A DNA stretch of 64,000 bases from Salegentibacter_A chungangensis. Lineage in GTDB: Bacteria > Bacteroidota > Bacteroidia > Flavobacteriales > Flavobacteriaceae. Each line of letters starts with the position of its first letter. The stretch's first letter is position 1. Of this stretch, positions 61,754 through 64,000 are shown in pieces. Where the stretch lies: NCBI RefSeq assembly GCF_042678405.1, contig NZ_JBHTLI010000001.1, positions 1,922,001-1,986,000 on the forward strand, written 5' to 3'. The notes beneath the pieces are model-generated. The model saw only the letters and a list, made by a program, of their open reading frames with translations. It was not told the DNA's origin and did not search any database. The position numbers were made by a program, and so were the translations under genes.

Positions 61754-64000
61754 CTACTTCTTGATTATGATTTTTTTGGAATACTTTCTCTTTCCTGTCT
61801 GAAGACTAATAATATAGATCCCTGAACTGCGAATTCCCCGGATTTCTATGCTTTGTTTGCCCGAAACCTCTCTGGCATCAAGCACCTGGCCGGAAACATT
61901 GTTTGCTCTTAAAAGGCCCTTTTCCCCATTTTCAAGATTTAAATAGACCTTTACCTGGCCAAAACGGTTGTCTACGCTAAAAGCATCATTGAATGCTATA
62001 GCCGGGTCAGTTATAGGCTGTTTTGAAAGAACGAGCTCAAATCTGGAAACATCGGCTCCGGTATCCATCCTGAAATTGTAGGATCCGTTATTCTTTAGGT
62101 TATGTGCAGTCCTTTCTTTGTTGTCTATCAGATAAATATTAAGTCCTGAGGAGATATTCTCAAGTTCGCTAAGCTCAATATTTATCCAGCCGCTTCGTTC
62201 GGTCTTAATGCCAAGGGGAATCCGGTTTATATCTGAAATTCCCTTAGTGGATATCCCGTTTATCGACACCTGCTTGCTTTCTGAGGTCAGACTGAAAAGA
62301 CTTGGAACGTTCACATCGGTATTCATCAATTTCAGAGCATCCTTATCTTGCTCAAATTCTGAGCGAGCTGAAGTTGAAAAGTAAACCACTGCAGCATCCG
62401 TTGATGCCTGCTCTTCAAAACCGGCCCTTAAACGAATTAAAGGTTTCGATTCGGGAGCATTTTGAAAGGTTCTGAGAAATGGCTGACTGTAATTCATAAC
62501 CCTCACATTATTGGTCATTCCCAAAGTGCCTGTGGTAACCGTGCCTGGGGAAGGATCTCTAACATGCACGAAGAATCCCTGCATAGAAGGAATAATATTC
62601 GATGATTTCCCGTCTGCACTTTGAACCCCGTTCACATAAGAAGTGTAAGTTCCGCCATAAGGGTCATCTGTACTTGCATTAAAAAAATAGATACCTCCGT
62701 CTATATTATCCTTGGTCCAGCCTGATGCATCCCAGTCAATAGGCGAGGGATATGGGTTTCCTACAAGATTGAATCCTTTAGTATAAATGCCATCGTGATT
62801 ACTAAGATCTATACTGTAGCTACCGTCATTTACGGTACCTGTTAATTCCACGGTTACCGGTGAGGAACTTGCGCCGAAATTAAAAGCATAGCCTTCGCCG
62901 ATATTTAACCCCCCTGTGTGAGGAAGCCAGCCTGAAGCATCTTTACCGGTCCCATTAATATCTTTTTCGCGATTTTCTTCATAACGGTAAACCTGTGGGA
63001 AAGTATTCGATAAGTCTATATAACTTCCAAAATCACTTACGTTTAAGGAAGTGAACGGAGAACTGAAGTATTTATAACCAAATGCGGAGTCCAGATAGCG
63101 CTGCATCGTAACTTCTCCGTTTACGCTCCCCGTTTCCGAAGCCTCTATCAAAGCGGTTTGATTTGCATCGGACAGAAGAGTCAGGTTGCCATTGGTGTTA
63201 AATATGCCCGTTTGTGGCAGCAGGTAACCTGAAATGCCCAATTCCCCCTGCAGGTCAATCCCTGCCGGATTATTTGAGATCAGGTTTTCAATTTTATTAT
63301 TCAAAAAGCTGCCTGCCGGGATAGTTTGAGATGTTGTTCCTGAGAATGCTATGGTTCCTTGGCGGGTATCAAAACTTCCACTGTTGGAAATGTAGCCTTT
63401 TAGCTCAAGGGTATTATCTGTAACACTAAGCTTAGCACCACTTTCTATATTGATATTATTAGCGATCCCTGGATTTCCGGCGTTCAGAACAGGGTAATTT
63501 ACCAGTCCTGAAGGAATGATCACATTGGTTACTGAAATTGGAACTGCATTACAGTTCCAGTTAGACGGATCATTCCAGTTGGTTCCGTTCGTACCGATCC
63601 AGACATTATCATTGGTAATATTAATTTCCACGCTATTGGATAAATCTATACAGGATCCTGAAGTTGTTATCCTTCTATACCAGGTGGTTTGAGAAAGAGT
63701 CCCTGGGTCATAATTCTTACTATTAGTTATGCCGGAAGCGGGAGAGAATCCCGTAGAAGGGCCGGTGGTGCTGCTTTCCCATTTATAAGTGTAAGTGCCG
63801 TCTCCGCCTGTTGGTATGGAGCCGTTTAATGTTTGGGCCACGTATGGGTTACAGCCAAATTGGGCTGCATCAATTGTATTCGATTTAATAATGGGAAGGA
63901 TCTCAAACTCTAGGGAGGTGCCAAAATTTTGGCCCTGGGGCTCAGGATTAACAGAAGTTACGGAAATCCGGTAGGTGCTGCTATAAACCAAATCATTGGG
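61754..64000 (-). CDS. T9SS type A sorting-domain surface protein, 5' end beyond the window
   Basis: The open frame continues through the right edge without a stop or convincing start (748 codons visible), so the N-terminus is missing. The visible part is rich in beta-strands and Thr/Ser/Gly/Asn, with a stretch at about 130-240 resembling repeat and adhesion domains (VWIGTNGTNWNDPSNWNC, then ISNSGSFDTRQGTIAFSG). It ends with a type IX secretion sorting domain (VDNRFGQVKVYLNLENGEKG, GIYIISLQTGKRKYSKKIIIKK). It is expected to be secreted and anchored on the cell surface. It is the first visible gene of the operon with DUF4402 and the usher-like protein, and its TAG touches the next ATG. Confidence 0.88.
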   Translation of the reverse strand, partial: PNDLVYSSTYRISVTSVNPEPQGQNFGTSLEFEILPIIKSNTIDAAQFGCNPYVAQTLNGSIPTGGDGTYTYKWESSTTGPSTGFSPASGITNSKNYDPGTLSQTTWYRRITTSGSCIDLSNSVEINITNDNVWIGTNGTNWNDPSNWNCNAVPISVTNVIIPSGLVNYPVLNAGNPGIANNINIESGAKLSVTDNTLELKGYISNSGSFDTRQGTIAFSGTTSQTIPAGSFLNNKIENLISNNPAGIDLQGELGISGYLLPQTGIFNTNGNLTLLSDANQTALIEASETGSVNGEVTMQRYLDSAFGYKYFSSPFTSLNVSDFGSYIDLSNTFPQVYRYEENREKDINGTGKDASGWLPHTGGLNIGEGYAFNFGASSSPVTVELTGTVNDGSYSIDLSNHDGIYTKGFNLVGNPYPSPIDWDASGWTKDNIDGGIYFFNASTDDPYGGTYTSYVNGVQSADGKSSNIIPSMQGFFVHVRDPSPGTVTTGTLGMTNNVRVMNYSQPFLRTFQNAPESKPLIRLRAGFEEQASTDAAVVYFSTSARSEFEQDKDALKLMNTDVNVPSLFSLTSESKQVSINGISTKGISDINRIPLGIKTERSGWINIELSELENISSGLNIYLIDNKERTAHNLKNNGSYNFRMDTGADVSRFELVLSKQPITDPAIAFNDAFSVDNRFGQVKVYLNLENGEKGLLRANNVSGQVLDAREVSGKQSIEIRGIRSSGIYIISLQTGKRKYSKKIIIKK

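Noticed and set aside
1..64000. tRNA, rRNA, insertion sequences, prophage, integrase or attachment sites.
   Set aside because: Reading both strands I saw no cloverleaf with CCA-type ends, no rRNA-like sequence, no transposase and no direct repeats flanking a block.

Overview
The window reads as chromosome of a marine-type member of the Flavobacteriaceae (Bacteroidota), near Gramella/Christiangramia or Salegentibacter in style. The genus is inference, since no rRNA gene is present. The signs are: a protein with a type IX secretion (T9SS) C-terminal sorting domain; the Bacteroidota -7 promoter octamer TAnnTTTG about 15-35 nt before many starts; weak or absent Shine-Dalgarno sequences; AT-rich intergenic DNA; and flavobacterial versions of ClpC, GyrA, HutH and RLAN-type RimK. 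I saw no tRNA, rRNA, insertion sequence, prophage or CRISPR array.

Layout. 1-13 kb is housekeeping: gcvT (cut by the left edge), nnr, hutH, clpC, gyrA, a TPR protein, a cytosolic NlpC/P60 peptidase and a thiolase. 13-25 kb holds a PgpH-like 7TM-HD protein, a Gre-like factor, a SatD-like/DUF3307 pair, an aldehyde dehydrogenase, DUF72 and Nudix genes, a thioesterase, an EEP-family protein, an MscS channel and galE. 25-35 kb is mostly membrane proteins (YqaE, DUF1206, VTT, FUSC, APC, MFS) with an ArsR regulator and lipoproteins. 35-43 kb carries cysE-cysM, a Crp/Fnr regulator, an SF2 helicase and a bifunctional class A penicillin-binding protein.

The most unusual locus is 43.2-43.8 kb on the minus strand, in the only gene-poor gap of the window. 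Four very short genes (37-44 codons) lie in tandem there and encode paralogous, basic, cysteine-free peptides. They share an [RK][RK][SA]F[LM] motif and, exactly 12 residues after its Phe, a conserved Trp. The set is closed by an intrinsic terminator. I do not recognise the family.

44-58 kb holds an SdiA-regulated-like protein, a membrane dipeptidase, and a tightly packed amidoligase cluster (RLAN/RimK ATP-grasp, GCS2 ligase, N-formylglutamate amidohydrolase). Then come OsmC, FKBP, a Tat-exported Gfo/Idh/MocA protein, a 3D-domain lipoprotein, a GluR0-like ligand-gated potassium channel, aspartate kinase with a divergent partner, a glycosyltransferase and a GreA/GreB protein.

58.6-64 kb is a minus-strand operon running off the right edge: a T9SS-sorted protein, a DUF4402 pilin-like secreted protein and a large usher-like outer-membrane protein. 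It looks like a surface-structure assembly system.
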